From an uncultured Neomegalonema sp. (GTDB lineage: Bacteria; Pseudomonadota; Alphaproteobacteria; Rhodobacterales; Rhodobacteraceae): a stretch of DNA of 64,000 nucleotides. The notes under the pieces are model-generated. The model had not been told where the DNA came from. It searched no databases and saw only the letters and a list, made by a program, of their open reading frames with translations. Shown here piece after piece: positions 9,159-18,994 of the stretch (positions are counted from its first letter, which is position 1; each line of letters begins with the position of its first letter). The position numbers were made by a program, and so were the translations under genes. Location: positions 1-64,000 of the forward strand of contig CALKIZ010000032.1 of NCBI GenBank assembly GCA_937995735.1. The letters are read 5' to 3'.

Positions 9159-9739
9159 GAGGAATGTGCCTTTCCGGAACCATCTGGGGCACCATCGCCA
9201 TCGAGCGTTTCTGTAACGTATGCCGGGCCGCCACGGAACAGTACATAAAGGTGAAGGGCGCTATAAAACGCCATAAAGGAAAAGCCGACCACGATCCCAA
9301 GGCGTGGCACTACGAAGGGAATACGAAGCGCGATTGTTGTTTGCCACTGTGGATAACTGGCGATTTCGTCTATGAGCATTAGGATGCCCCAATAGACGAG
9401 AAAAACTGACACTACGAATTCGATAAGCCCCAACAAAACGCGACGTATCCACATGGTACGCGGGTTGGTGATGTAACTTTCGAGGATGTCCGCTTTGATC
9501 TGAGTGTCTTCGTAAGTGCCCACGGCACTTCCGAGGAAAAACAGCCAGAAGCAAAGTGGTAAAAGCCATTCTTCATAGGCAAAGAGATCGGTATGGAGGA
9601 TGTAGCGCGATACAACGACAAACAGAAATGTAAGGGCGAGTATAAATGTTGAAAGAGATAGAAATATTGACTTGATACGAACCATCGTCCTCACAGCCTT
9701 ACCCAGACGCACGGGCAGGTGATCAGCCAACTCAGACAT
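9155..9739 (-). CDS. dctQ: TRAP transporter small permease (DctQ)
   Basis: Small 4-TM protein between dctP and dctM: YEEWLLPLCFWLFFLGSAVGTYEDTQIKADIL. Confidence 0.85.
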   Translation of the reverse strand: MSELADHLPVRLGKAVRTMVRIKSIFLSLSTFILALTFLFVVVSRYILHTDLFAYEEWLLPLCFWLFFLGSAVGTYEDTQIKADILESYITNPRTMWIRRVLLGLIEFVVSVFLVYWGILMLIDEIASYPQWQTTIALRIPFVVPRLGIVVGFSFMAFYSALHLYVLFRGGPAYVTETLDGDGAPDGSGKAHSS

Positions 9740-9813
9740 TGACGTTTCTCCTTTGTAAAGATTTAGGAGTGCCGGGCGGCTGAATGCCACCCGGTTGTTA
9801 TATGATACGAGTC

Positions 9814-10815
9814 TTAGTTGGTTGATGCTGAGATCAATCGATCAAGAATGTCCTGACCCACAATATCGCTAATTCCCGGCCATACGGTCTTTTGAATATG
9901 CGACCGCATCGCTTCGCGTTCTTCGTCTGAGAATTCGACGATTTCCCAACCCTTTTCTTTTAACTGGGAAACAAAGCCTTCGTTACGCTCCCAAGCCAGA
10001 TTGGTAATCTTTGCAGCCGCTTTAGCGCTCGCAGCAGCGACAACCTTTTTTTGCTCATCGTTCAAATCATTGTAAAAATCATTGTTTGCATAAATCATCG
10101 TGCCTTCAACAAACGCATTGTAGGGGATGAAATATTTGCCTACGTCACTGACGGCGAAGGTCGAATGCGCCCATTCAGGTGTACAGCAAATTGCGCCATC
10201 AATGGTTCCGGCTTGCACGGCTGGGAATACTTCTGCCCAGTTCATGGTCGTTGTTTGATAGCCAAGCTCTTCCATCGTTTTCTTTACGATTTTGGAGGAC
10301 CAGACCCGCACATTCATTTGCTGATTGTCAAAACTTGTTGCATCGGTCGGTGCTTTGGTCGCGATCATGCCGATCAAACCTTCACCAATCGTGCCGAGTG
10401 GCTTGATGCCGAATGACGTCAGAATTTCATCCAGAATTTTATTATATTCTGAGTCTGGATCACCATAGGTCGCGCGCATCTCGTCAATGCTGGTCACAAG
10501 AAATGGCAGGCTGTTGATTTCAAGACGCGGGTCTTTTTGAGCGTAAACCGTGGCATGTACCATATCGATGTTGCCTCGAATGGCGTCTTCCAAAAGTTCT
10601 TCGCCGGAGCCGAGCTGACCAGCAGGAAAATATTTTACCCGGATGCCAACATCAGCATCTTCAATTTCTTTCGCCATTTCTTCAAGGACGGCATTACCGA
10701 AATGTTCAGTAGGCACAGTTCCGGCGATACGCATCCGCACATTGTCTGCAAACGCGGTAGTAGCAAGAAGTGACGTGGCAAGGGCCACACCAACGACGCG
10801 GGTTATCAATGACAT
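9814..10815 (-). CDS. dctP: TRAP transporter substrate-binding protein (DctP)
   Basis: Signal peptide MSLITRVVGVALATSLLATTAFA; RVKYFPAGQLGSGEELLEDAIRGNIDMVHA; WAEVFPAVQAGTIDGAICC. Confidence 0.9.
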   Translation of the reverse strand: MSLITRVVGVALATSLLATTAFADNVRMRIAGTVPTEHFGNAVLEEMAKEIEDADVGIRVKYFPAGQLGSGEELLEDAIRGNIDMVHATVYAQKDPRLEINSLPFLVTSIDEMRATYGDPDSEYNKILDEILTSFGIKPLGTIGEGLIGMIATKAPTDATSFDNQQMNVRVWSSKIVKKTMEELGYQTTTMNWAEVFPAVQAGTIDGAICCTPEWAHSTFAVSDVGKYFIPYNAFVEGTMIYANNDFYNDLNDEQKKVVAAASAKAAAKITNLAWERNEGFVSQLKEKGWEIVEFSDEEREAMRSHIQKTVWPGISDIVGQDILDRLISASTN

Positions 10816-10871
10816 TTTATCCTCCTGTTGAATTTTTATATCCATCAGGCGCAGCTTATTTTTACTCTGCA

Positions 10872-10889
10872 CCATAGGGGTCCCTATGG
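10872..10889. promoter_or_regulatory. Perfect palindrome CCATAGGG-GT-CCCTATGG upstream of dctP, candidate operator
   Basis: Read directly; 56 bp upstream of the dctP start codon. Confidence 0.5.
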
Positions 10890-11167
10890 AACGTTAAGTC
10901 TAAATAATTTTTGCGGCAAGCCCCTTAGTAGTTTTTCGAAAATAAACTAAAATAATCGCTAAGATATTGTTTAATATTGTTTATTTGTTATTTTTGCGAT
11001 CTGGAAATTTAGTGTTTATAGAATTTTTTTTATATAAAAATTCGAACCCAACATAAATCGAGTTTAAATTTATCCTACTTTTGCGAGCGAATAATTCGGA
11101 TATAGAATCAGCGAAAAATTGAAAACAGAGCGCGTTTATCTTGCCTCCAAATTCCCCCGTGAACTTT

Positions 11168-12460
11168 TTATAATAACAACTGTCGTGTATCGCTCAGACC
11201 GGCTGCGAGATGCTTCAGAAAACGTGCAGCTGCTGCACCATCTACTGCGCGATGGTCCCATGAAAGAGACAGGGGTTGGATCAAGCGCGGTTCAAAACTC
11301 TCACCATTCCAAACGGGTTGAATCTCCGAGCGGGTCGCGCCAAGAATGGCGACTTCGGGTGCGTTGATGATTGGCGTAAATCCTGTGCCACCGATACCAC
11401 CAAGCGATGACACGGTAAAGCAACCGCCTGACATATCCGCCCCAGTCAACTTGCCGTCACGCGCCTTGGCTGCGAGCGCGCCCATTTCTGTTGCGATTTC
11501 GGCGATCCCTTTGCGGTCGCAATCGCGCACGACGGGAACAACAAGACCTTTAGGTGTGTCTGCTGCAAAACCGATATGATAATATTTTTTCTGGATCAAT
11601 TTGCCGCCCGCAAAAGACACGTTAAAGCGGGGAAATTCTTTCAACGCAGCGACGGAGGCTTTCATCATAAGAGCCAGCATCGTTACCTTAGCACCGCGAG
11701 CCATATCCCGTTCGTTGATCGACTTTCGAAAGGCTTCTGTCTCGGTAATATCGGATTTATCGAAATTGGTCACATGGGGTATCGTGACCCAGTTTCGTGA
11801 CAGATTACCTGCCGATATGGTCTGGATGCGGGAAAGGTCGAATTCCTCAATAGGGCCAAAATCAGCATAATTCGGCTCCGGCCACGCCGGATGGTTAACC
11901 GCTAAACTTGTCGTGGAACTTGACTGAGGTGAAGTTGCCGCAGGCATGGATGCCGCCGCTTTGACATGCGCTTGCACATCCTCTCGCGAAATTCGGTTCT
12001 TGGAACCTGTCCCCACGACTTGCGAGAGATCAACGCCTAGCTCACGCGCATATTTGCGCACGGACGGTCCTGCAAAAATATGTTCCGATGAAGTCGGCAT
12101 TGATTGCGAGGGCATCAATGTCTGCGTTTGTGGTGATGGAACCGGCGCTTCAGGTTTCGGTGCCTCATCGGGCTGCGGAGTCGGAACCGTATCCACCGCA
12201 GGTTCATCACCAACAGCACCTTCGGCAACAACGCTTAACAGCAAATCACCTTGGGATACGGTATCCCCGACTGAGACGGTAATGGTCTCCACGATCCCCG
12301 CAAAAGGCGCAGGAACTTCCATCGTTGCCTTGTCAGATTCCAACTCAATAAGCGGTTGTTCCGCTTCAACCCGATCGCCCGGTTGAACAAGAATGGTAAT
12401 AACGGGGACTTCACTAAAATCGCCGAGGTCTGGCAAAGGAACATTTGTTGCGCGTGTCAT
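11168..12460 (-). CDS. aceF: Pyruvate dehydrogenase complex dihydrolipoyllysine-residue acetyltransferase (E2)
   Basis: Single lipoyl domain with IELESDKATMEVPAP; E3/E1-binding region AGPSVRKYARELGVDLSQVVGTGSKNRISREDV; catalytic PLSLSWDHRAVDGAAAARF. Confidence 0.93.
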   Translation of the reverse strand: MTRATNVPLPDLGDFSEVPVITILVQPGDRVEAEQPLIELESDKATMEVPAPFAGIVETITVSVGDTVSQGDLLLSVVAEGAVGDEPAVDTVPTPQPDEAPKPEAPVPSPQTQTLMPSQSMPTSSEHIFAGPSVRKYARELGVDLSQVVGTGSKNRISREDVQAHVKAAASMPAATSPQSSSTTSLAVNHPAWPEPNYADFGPIEEFDLSRIQTISAGNLSRNWVTIPHVTNFDKSDITETEAFRKSINERDMARGAKVTMLALMMKASVAALKEFPRFNVSFAGGKLIQKKYYHIGFAADTPKGLVVPVVRDCDRKGIAEIATEMGALAAKARDGKLTGADMSGGCFTVSSLGGIGGTGFTPIINAPEVAILGATRSEIQPVWNGESFEPRLIQPLSLSWDHRAVDGAAAARFLKHLAAGLSDTRQLLL

Positions 12461-12471
12461 AATGTTCTTCC

Positions 12472-15105
12472 TTATGCGGTCCAAGATGCAGGTGCATCAT
12501 CATCGAATCCGTAGGCTTTTACCGCCTTCGCTACCGTCTTGACTGGGATAGCTCCTGTCTCTGCCAAGGCATCTAGTGCGGCAAGAACAATGCTTTGTGC
12601 ATCCACTTCGAAAAACCGCCTCAAGGCTTTACGGGTGTCTGACCGGCCAAAACCATCCGTACCAAGCGCTGTAAAAGGAGCGTCGATATAAGGTGCGATC
12701 AACTGCGGCACAGCTCGCACATAATCGCTCGCCGCGATGACAGGCGCAGTACCACTAAGCGATTGTGAAACATAGGACGTTGCCCGCTTCTTTGGTTGTG
12801 TCCTCCGGTTCGTCCGCGCAACATCGCGGGCTTCGCGTTCCAGTTCGGAGAAACTGGTTACGCTATACGTCGACGCATCGACTCCCCAATCGTCGCGCAA
12901 AATCTCCGCCGCCGTTTCCACCTCCCGCAATATCGTGCCGGAGCCAAGCAAACGGATGGCGGCATCATCTGTTCCGTTCAGACGATACATGCCTTTTACG
13001 ATGCCTTCTGCTGCGCCCTCGGGCATAGACGGGTTCTCGTAATTCTCGTTCATGACGGTCAGATAAAAGAACTCATCGACCTGTTCCTCCATCATGCGGC
13101 GCATACCGTAATTGAACAATACCGCGACTTCGTAAGCATAACATGGGTCATAAGCGCGGCAATTCGGGACGGTGGACGCAATCAACTGGCTTGTGCCGTC
13201 CTGATGTTGCAAACCTTCGCCGGAGAGCGTCGTGCGTCCCGCCGTAGCGCCAACCAGAAAGCCTCGCGCGCGTTGATCTGCAGCGGCCCAGATCAGATCG
13301 CCGACCCGCTGAAATCCAAACATCGAGTAATAGATATAGATTGGCAGCATCGCTTGACCGTGAACGGAATAGCTGGTCGCAGCAGCGGTCCAGCTCGCCA
13401 GTGCTCCGGCCTCTGTGATACCTTCTTCCAGTAATTGCCCGTCCGCCGCTTCGCGATAGGCGAGCATAGAACCATGATCCTCAGGTTCATACGCCTGTCC
13501 TCCCGGCGCATAGATCCCAATTTGGCGGAACATGTTCGCCATGCCAAAAGTCCGCGCCTCATCCGCGACAATGGGAACAATGCGGGGACCGAGCGCCTTA
13601 TCACGCAGCAACCCGCCCATCATCCGTACAAAAGCCATTGTCGAAGACATGCCTTTGCCGTCCGCCTCAAGCGCAAAACTCGCATATTGGTCCATCATGG
13701 GAACGGGCACTGGCTCGGCCTTTTGGCGACGCTGAGGCAAATATCCGCCCAGCGCTTCACGCCGCGAATGCATGTAGCGCATTTCTGCGCTGTCATCCGC
13801 AGGCTTGACGAATTCAAGCTGCTCTACTTCGGCATCCGAAAGCGGAAGGGCAAAACGGTCACGGAAGCTTTTCAATGCATCAAGGTCGAGTTTTTTCGAC
13901 TGGTGCGCTGTCATGCGACTCTCGCCAGCATCGCCCATGCCGAAACCCTTTTTTGTCTTCGCGAGGATGACTGTTGGTCGGCCTTTTTGCGCTTTTGCTT
14001 CTGCAAACGCAGCATATAATTTGCGCAGGTCATGTCCGCCCCGGCGCAGGCGATCAATATCATCGTCGCTCATATGCTGGACGAGGGCGGCAATCTCCGG
14101 GTCTTCTTCAAAGAAATGCTTGAGGTTATACGCGCCGTCTTTCGCACCAAGCGTCTGGTATTTACCGTCCGGGGTTGCAGCAAACCGGCGCAGCAAAGCG
14201 TGATTTTTGTCACGAGCAAACAGCGCATCCCAATCGCTGCTCCACAAAACTTTGATAACATTCCAGCCTGCACCGTTGAACAAGGCTTCGAATTCCTGAA
14301 TGACTTGGCCGTTACCGCGCACCGGACCGTCTAACCGTTGCAGGTTGCAGTTAACGATAAAGGTGAGGTTATCCAGACCCTCTCGCGATGCTAGCCCCAA
14401 AGCGGCCATTGATTCCGGCTCGTCCATCTCGCCATCGCCGATGACGCTCCACACATGGCGGTCCGAGGTATCGCCAAGGCCCCGCGCATCCAAATATCGC
14501 ATAAACCGCGCCGCATAGATCGAGCTGATAGGGCCAATCCCCATCGACCCGGTTGGGAACTGCCAAAAATCAGGCATCAGCCACGGGTGAGGGTAAGAGC
14601 ATAGTCCACCGCCGCCGACCTCTTGGCGGTATTTTGAAATCGCATCCTCGCTCAAACGGCCTTCCATGAAGGCGCGCGCATAGACACCGGGGGCGGAGTG
14701 CGGCTGAAAGAACACCAGATCGCCATCGTCTCCGGCCTTGAAAAAGTGATTATACCCGGTTTCGAAGATCTCGGCTGCGGAGGCAAAGCTGGCGATGTGT
14801 CCGCCCAGATCACCATAAGCAGCATTGGCGCGCATAACCATTGCCAGCGCGTTCCAGCGCATCATGGCTGTGATCCGCTCTTCCATTCCCAAGTCGCCGG
14901 GATAAGCGGGTTGTTCTTCTAATGAGATCGTGTTGCGGTATGCGGTGTAGGGTAAAGGGCGGTGCTTGACGCCCAATTCTTCCGCCCGTTGTTCTAATGC
15001 AGTCAGGATTGCATTCGCGTGTTCAGGTCCGTGGCTGGCGAGCACCGCATCAAGGGACTCAATCCATTCCACACGCTCCAGATCGAAATCATCAATGTTG
15101 CTCAT
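12472..15105 (-). CDS. aceE: Pyruvate dehydrogenase E1 component, homodimeric type
   Basis: 877 aa; ThDP motif VIGDGEMDEPESMAALGLASREGLDNLTFIVNCNLQRLDGPVRGN; DGTSQLIASTVPNCRAYDPCYAYEVAV. Confidence 0.96.
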   Translation of the reverse strand: MSNIDDFDLERVEWIESLDAVLASHGPEHANAILTALEQRAEELGVKHRPLPYTAYRNTISLEEQPAYPGDLGMEERITAMMRWNALAMVMRANAAYGDLGGHIASFASAAEIFETGYNHFFKAGDDGDLVFFQPHSAPGVYARAFMEGRLSEDAISKYRQEVGGGGLCSYPHPWLMPDFWQFPTGSMGIGPISSIYAARFMRYLDARGLGDTSDRHVWSVIGDGEMDEPESMAALGLASREGLDNLTFIVNCNLQRLDGPVRGNGQVIQEFEALFNGAGWNVIKVLWSSDWDALFARDKNHALLRRFAATPDGKYQTLGAKDGAYNLKHFFEEDPEIAALVQHMSDDDIDRLRRGGHDLRKLYAAFAEAKAQKGRPTVILAKTKKGFGMGDAGESRMTAHQSKKLDLDALKSFRDRFALPLSDAEVEQLEFVKPADDSAEMRYMHSRREALGGYLPQRRQKAEPVPVPMMDQYASFALEADGKGMSSTMAFVRMMGGLLRDKALGPRIVPIVADEARTFGMANMFRQIGIYAPGGQAYEPEDHGSMLAYREAADGQLLEEGITEAGALASWTAAATSYSVHGQAMLPIYIYYSMFGFQRVGDLIWAAADQRARGFLVGATAGRTTLSGEGLQHQDGTSQLIASTVPNCRAYDPCYAYEVAVLFNYGMRRMMEEQVDEFFYLTVMNENYENPSMPEGAAEGIVKGMYRLNGTDDAAIRLLGSGTILREVETAAEILRDDWGVDASTYSVTSFSELEREARDVARTNRRTQPKKRATSYVSQSLSGTAPVIAASDYVRAVPQLIAPYIDAPFTALGTDGFGRSDTRKALRRFFEVDAQSIVLAALDALAETGAIPVKTVAKAVKAYGFDDDAPASWTA

Positions 15106-15219
15106 GGCGCTCTCCTCCGTTGCGCGGACCCTAAAAGTCCTGGATTGGAGATTGCGTTTAAAGTTCAGTATGAGTCATATCCGACACGCCGATAATCTTG
15201 ATTTGATGGTAAGATCGTA

Positions 15220-15687
15220 ATGGAATCCACTAAGATTGACGAAATCGACAGGCGAATCCTTCGCGCACTACAAAAAAATGGCCGCCAATCTATTCAAGAT
15301 TTGAGCGTACAAGCCGGTCTCAGCGCCACGCCCGTAGCCCGACGGGTGAACGCATTGGAAAAAGCCGGGATTATTGTTGGCTATACCGCGTTATGCGATG
15401 AGGCCGCATTGGGGTTTGGCATATCGGTTTTCGTATCTGTCCGGCTCGACACTCAAGTCGATGATGCTTTGGTGACATTCGAACACGCAGTCATGACGTT
15501 TTCCGAAGTAGTGGATTGCTGGCTGATGACAGGTAATCGCGATTACTTACTCCGCATTGCAACATCTGATTTGCAGGAGTTCGAGCAATTTCTGACCGGA
15601 CGATTAAGCAAAGTACGGGGCGTCGCGTCAATCGAGTCGTCAATCCCACTCCGCCGCATAAAATCATCAATCGCAAGGGTAATTTAG
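15220..15687 (+). CDS. Lrp/AsnC family transcriptional regulator
   Basis: IDRRILRALQKNGRQSIQDLSVQAGLSATPVARRVNALEKAGIIVGYTA, typical Lrp HTH; divergent from aceE. Confidence 0.92.
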   Translation: MESTKIDEIDRRILRALQKNGRQSIQDLSVQAGLSATPVARRVNALEKAGIIVGYTALCDEAALGFGISVFVSVRLDTQVDDALVTFEHAVMTFSEVVDCWLMTGNRDYLLRIATSDLQEFEQFLTGRLSKVRGVASIESSIPLRRIKSSIARVI

Positions 15688-15857
15688 GCTGAAATCACCG
15701 ATCACTGACTATCATCATAGTTAATCGCGGTGATGTGGTTTTGCGAACTTTGATTTAACCCCATCATGCGGTAGTTCGACTGGTAAGATGTTTGGCGGAG
15801 GGAAACGTTTATGGCGATCAGTGGAAACCCGCCTTTTCAGGGCTGTCGAGATCGTCA

Positions 15858-16511
15858 ATGCTGATTGTTGAAGACCTTCATAAGACCTATTCGACACCGC
15901 AAGGGCCGCTCCCTGTTCTGAGGGGGGCAAGTCTGACCCTAGCCGACGGTGAAACATTGGCGATGATGGGCGACTCAGGCTCCGGCAAAAGCACCTTGCT
16001 GCACCTTGTTGCCGGGCTAGACGCAGCTGATGGCGGAACAATTCGTCTCGGTGAGACTGACATTACTGCCCTCGACGATGCGGCTCGCGCGCTTTTGCGG
16101 CGTAGCCGGATCGGAGTGGTGTTTCAACAATTTAATCTGATTGCTAGTCTTACTGTTCGAGCCAATCTTGCTTTTCAGGCAAAACTCGCTGGACGTTATG
16201 ACGAGAACTGGCAAAGTGAACTGACTGAACGCCTTGGGTTGTCAGATGTCGGTGCGCGATACCCCGAACAGTTATCGGGCGGACAACAACAGCGCGTGGC
16301 GATAGGACGCGCACTCGCGGCCAAACCGGAATTGCTGTTGGCTGATGAGCCGACGGGTAATCTTGATGCAGAAACTGGCGAAGCCGTCATGCAATTAACC
16401 CTCGACCTTGTGGCTCGCACTGGCTGTACGCTTTTGATGGTCACGCACAGCGCGGCCATTGCCGGTATGCTCGCGCGGCAAGTTCGGCTTGATCGCGGGC
16501 GGTTGGTCTGA
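15858..16511 (+). CDS. ABC transporter ATP-binding protein (LolD-like)
   Basis: Walker A GDSGSGKSTLL, signature LSGGQQQRVAIGRAL, Walker B LLLADEPTGNLD. Start taken at MLIVEDLHKTY. Confidence 0.92.
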   Translation: MLIVEDLHKTYSTPQGPLPVLRGASLTLADGETLAMMGDSGSGKSTLLHLVAGLDAADGGTIRLGETDITALDDAARALLRRSRIGVVFQQFNLIASLTVRANLAFQAKLAGRYDENWQSELTERLGLSDVGARYPEQLSGGQQQRVAIGRALAAKPELLLADEPTGNLDAETGEAVMQLTLDLVARTGCTLLMVTHSAAIAGMLARQVRLDRGRLV

Positions 16512-16525
16512 ATGAGGGTTTTTAA

Positions 16526-18994
16526 ATGATCCACATTCTCACGACTTTACTAAGCCATTGGCGGCGGCATCCGATGCAGCTTGTGGCCTTGCTCGTGGGC
16601 CTGACAATCGCGACGGCATTATGGAGCGGCGTTCAGGCCCTAAATGCGCAAGCACGAGACAGCTATGATAAGGCGGCACAACTCCTCGGTGGAGATGGCG
16701 TAGAGAGCCTAGCCCTCATAAATGGCGCACGATTTTCAGATAAAGCCTTCGCTGAATTGCGGCGTGCCGGTTGGATCGTATCGCCAGTGCTTGAAGGTGA
16801 TGTGCGCGTGAAGGGCAGATCATTGCGCGTGATCGGTATCGACCCCCTTAGCTTACCTCCAGCAACAGCGCTCGCCACCCCAACAACAGGTGCTGAAAGT
16901 GCCGAGAATGGAGAGGGCTTTCAGAATTTTCTTACACCGCCTTGGCAAAGCCTGATCGCCCCCTCTACGATAGAACAGCTCGGTCTGGATACTATCACCC
17001 CTACGGTCACCGAAACCGGCGTCACATTACCTGCTATCACCGCTGCCGAAAATGTCACGCCGGGTATTTTGGTGATGGATATAGGAGCCGCGCAATCGGT
17101 GTTAGGGGCTGTCGGCGAATTGTCCCGATTGCTCATCGACCCTGACGCAAAGGTCAGTGCGACATCTCTTGAAGACGCAACTTCTATTCCTTTGCAACGG
17201 ACATCAGAGAGCGAGGTATCCGGCGACCTCAATCGATTGACAGACAGCTTTCACCTGAACCTGACCGCGTTCGGTATGCTTGCGTTTCTGGTTGGGCTTT
17301 TCATCGTCTATTCAGCAATCACACTGGCCTTCGAGCAACGCCTTCCGATGCTACGAACTTTGCGCGCTTGTGGTGTCTCTGCATTGACCCTGACAATGGC
17401 GTTGTTGCTGGAATTGCTGACCCTTGCCTTTATCGGCGGAATTACGGGCGTTGCGCTGGGCTATCTCATTGCTGTTGCGTTGATGCCCGATGTCGCGACC
17501 AGTCTCGGTGGTCTTTATGGCGCGCGAGTTTCAGGGTCGTTGGCTCTTTCACCAAGCTGGTGGAGCGTAGGTCTTGGCATGAGCATGATCGGCGCATTGG
17601 CGGCATCGTCTTATAGTCTCGCAAAAGCCTATTGGATGCCACCGCTCGCCACAGCACAACGGTTTGCATGGCGGGAGGCACAAGAACGCTGGTTAAACTG
17701 GCAAAGCGGGATTGCCTTAGGGTTACTCGTTTTGGCCACCATCCTTCATCTCTTTGGAAATGGCTTGGTCGTTGGTTTTGCCATCCTCGCCGCGCTTTTG
17801 GTTGCTGGTGCATTGGCATTGCCGCCGCTGTTGTCTGTGATCCTTCGGGCTGGAGAGTCTCGTGCAAGCGGACCTGTTTCCCAGTGGTTTTGGGCTGATA
17901 GCCGAATGCAGTTGTCCGGCTTGTCGGTGGCATTGATGGCCATGTTGCTTGCTCTTGCCGCAAATATCGGTGTCGGCACGATGGTTGATGGATTTCGCAA
18001 GACATTCAATGATTGGCTTGATCAAAGATTAGTTGCTGAGATCTACCTCGATTCACTTGATGAAACTCGCGTTGATGCTGTGATGTCATGGCTTGATTTG
18101 CGCGAAGACGTCACAGTCCTATTGCCAAAAAACAGAGTGGACGTGCGGATAGAAGGTTGGCCGGTCAGTGTGCTCGGGTTTGTCGATCACGCCAGTTACC
18201 GAGATTATTGGCCTATGAAAGCCGCCAATTCTGACCTATGGGATGCTGTGCTCAGTGATGAAGCTGTGCTTGTCAGTGAACAGCTTGCGCAGCGTCTCAC
18301 CCTGCGATTGGATGACACACTTTCGATTGGTGAATGGCGACCGCGAATTGTCGGGATTTATCCGGATTATGGAAATCCGAAAGGACAGATCAGCGCAAAT
18401 ATTGATACGGTAACGCATTATTTTCCGGATGCCGGTCCGGGCGGGATTGGCGTTCGCACCGATGATGACAATATCGAACTGCTCATGGAAGCGCTGCGCA
18501 CGCAGTTTAATTTTACCGGATCAGAGATGATTGATCAGGCATCTTTAAAAGCATTCTCCAAAGGCATTTTCGAAAAGACATTTGCTGTCACCGCCGCTCT
18601 GAATGTTCTGACGATGCTCGTTGCGGGTGTAGCGATGTTCATGAGCCTGCTCACGCTGTCCGAAATGCGCTTGCCACAACTTGCGCCGTTATGGGCTGGT
18701 GGATTGACCAGACGAAAACTGGCGCTGTTAGAGCTTAGCAAGACATTGGCCTTGGCCTTGTTCACGGCGTTGCTCGCCGTTCCACTTGGATTGGCCGTTG
18801 CGTGGTGTTTGATAGCGGTCGTCAACGTGCAAGCCTTTGGGTGGCGATTGCCGTTCCACGTTTTCCCATATCAATGGCTTTGGCTTATAGCATTAGCAAT
18901 CCTGACCGCTTTTTTTGCCAGCCTTATGCCCACATTGTGTTTGCGGACTATCGCCCCGATGCGTTTGTTGAGAGTATTTGCAAATGAACGTTGA
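16526..18994 (+). CDS. ABC transporter permease, FtsX-like (two FtsX regions)
   Basis: 822 aa with N-terminal TM, mid TM cluster and C-terminal FtsX-type TM cluster; adjacent to LolD-like ATPase. Confidence 0.85.
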   Translation: MIHILTTLLSHWRRHPMQLVALLVGLTIATALWSGVQALNAQARDSYDKAAQLLGGDGVESLALINGARFSDKAFAELRRAGWIVSPVLEGDVRVKGRSLRVIGIDPLSLPPATALATPTTGAESAENGEGFQNFLTPPWQSLIAPSTIEQLGLDTITPTVTETGVTLPAITAAENVTPGILVMDIGAAQSVLGAVGELSRLLIDPDAKVSATSLEDATSIPLQRTSESEVSGDLNRLTDSFHLNLTAFGMLAFLVGLFIVYSAITLAFEQRLPMLRTLRACGVSALTLTMALLLELLTLAFIGGITGVALGYLIAVALMPDVATSLGGLYGARVSGSLALSPSWWSVGLGMSMIGALAASSYSLAKAYWMPPLATAQRFAWREAQERWLNWQSGIALGLLVLATILHLFGNGLVVGFAILAALLVAGALALPPLLSVILRAGESRASGPVSQWFWADSRMQLSGLSVALMAMLLALAANIGVGTMVDGFRKTFNDWLDQRLVAEIYLDSLDETRVDAVMSWLDLREDVTVLLPKNRVDVRIEGWPVSVLGFVDHASYRDYWPMKAANSDLWDAVLSDEAVLVSEQLAQRLTLRLDDTLSIGEWRPRIVGIYPDYGNPKGQISANIDTVTHYFPDAGPGGIGVRTDDDNIELLMEALRTQFNFTGSEMIDQASLKAFSKGIFEKTFAVTAALNVLTMLVAGVAMFMSLLTLSEMRLPQLAPLWAGGLTRRKLALLELSKTLALALFTALLAVPLGLAVAWCLIAVVNVQAFGWRLPFHVFPYQWLWLIALAILTAFFASLMPTLCLRTIAPMRLLRVFANER

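Noticed and set aside
13435-14019. 194-aa plus-strand ORF
   Set aside because: Antisense to aceE, which is unambiguous; no recognisable domain.
17466-18005. 179-aa minus-strand ORF
   Set aside because: Antisense to the FtsX-like permease; composition typical of a shadow frame.
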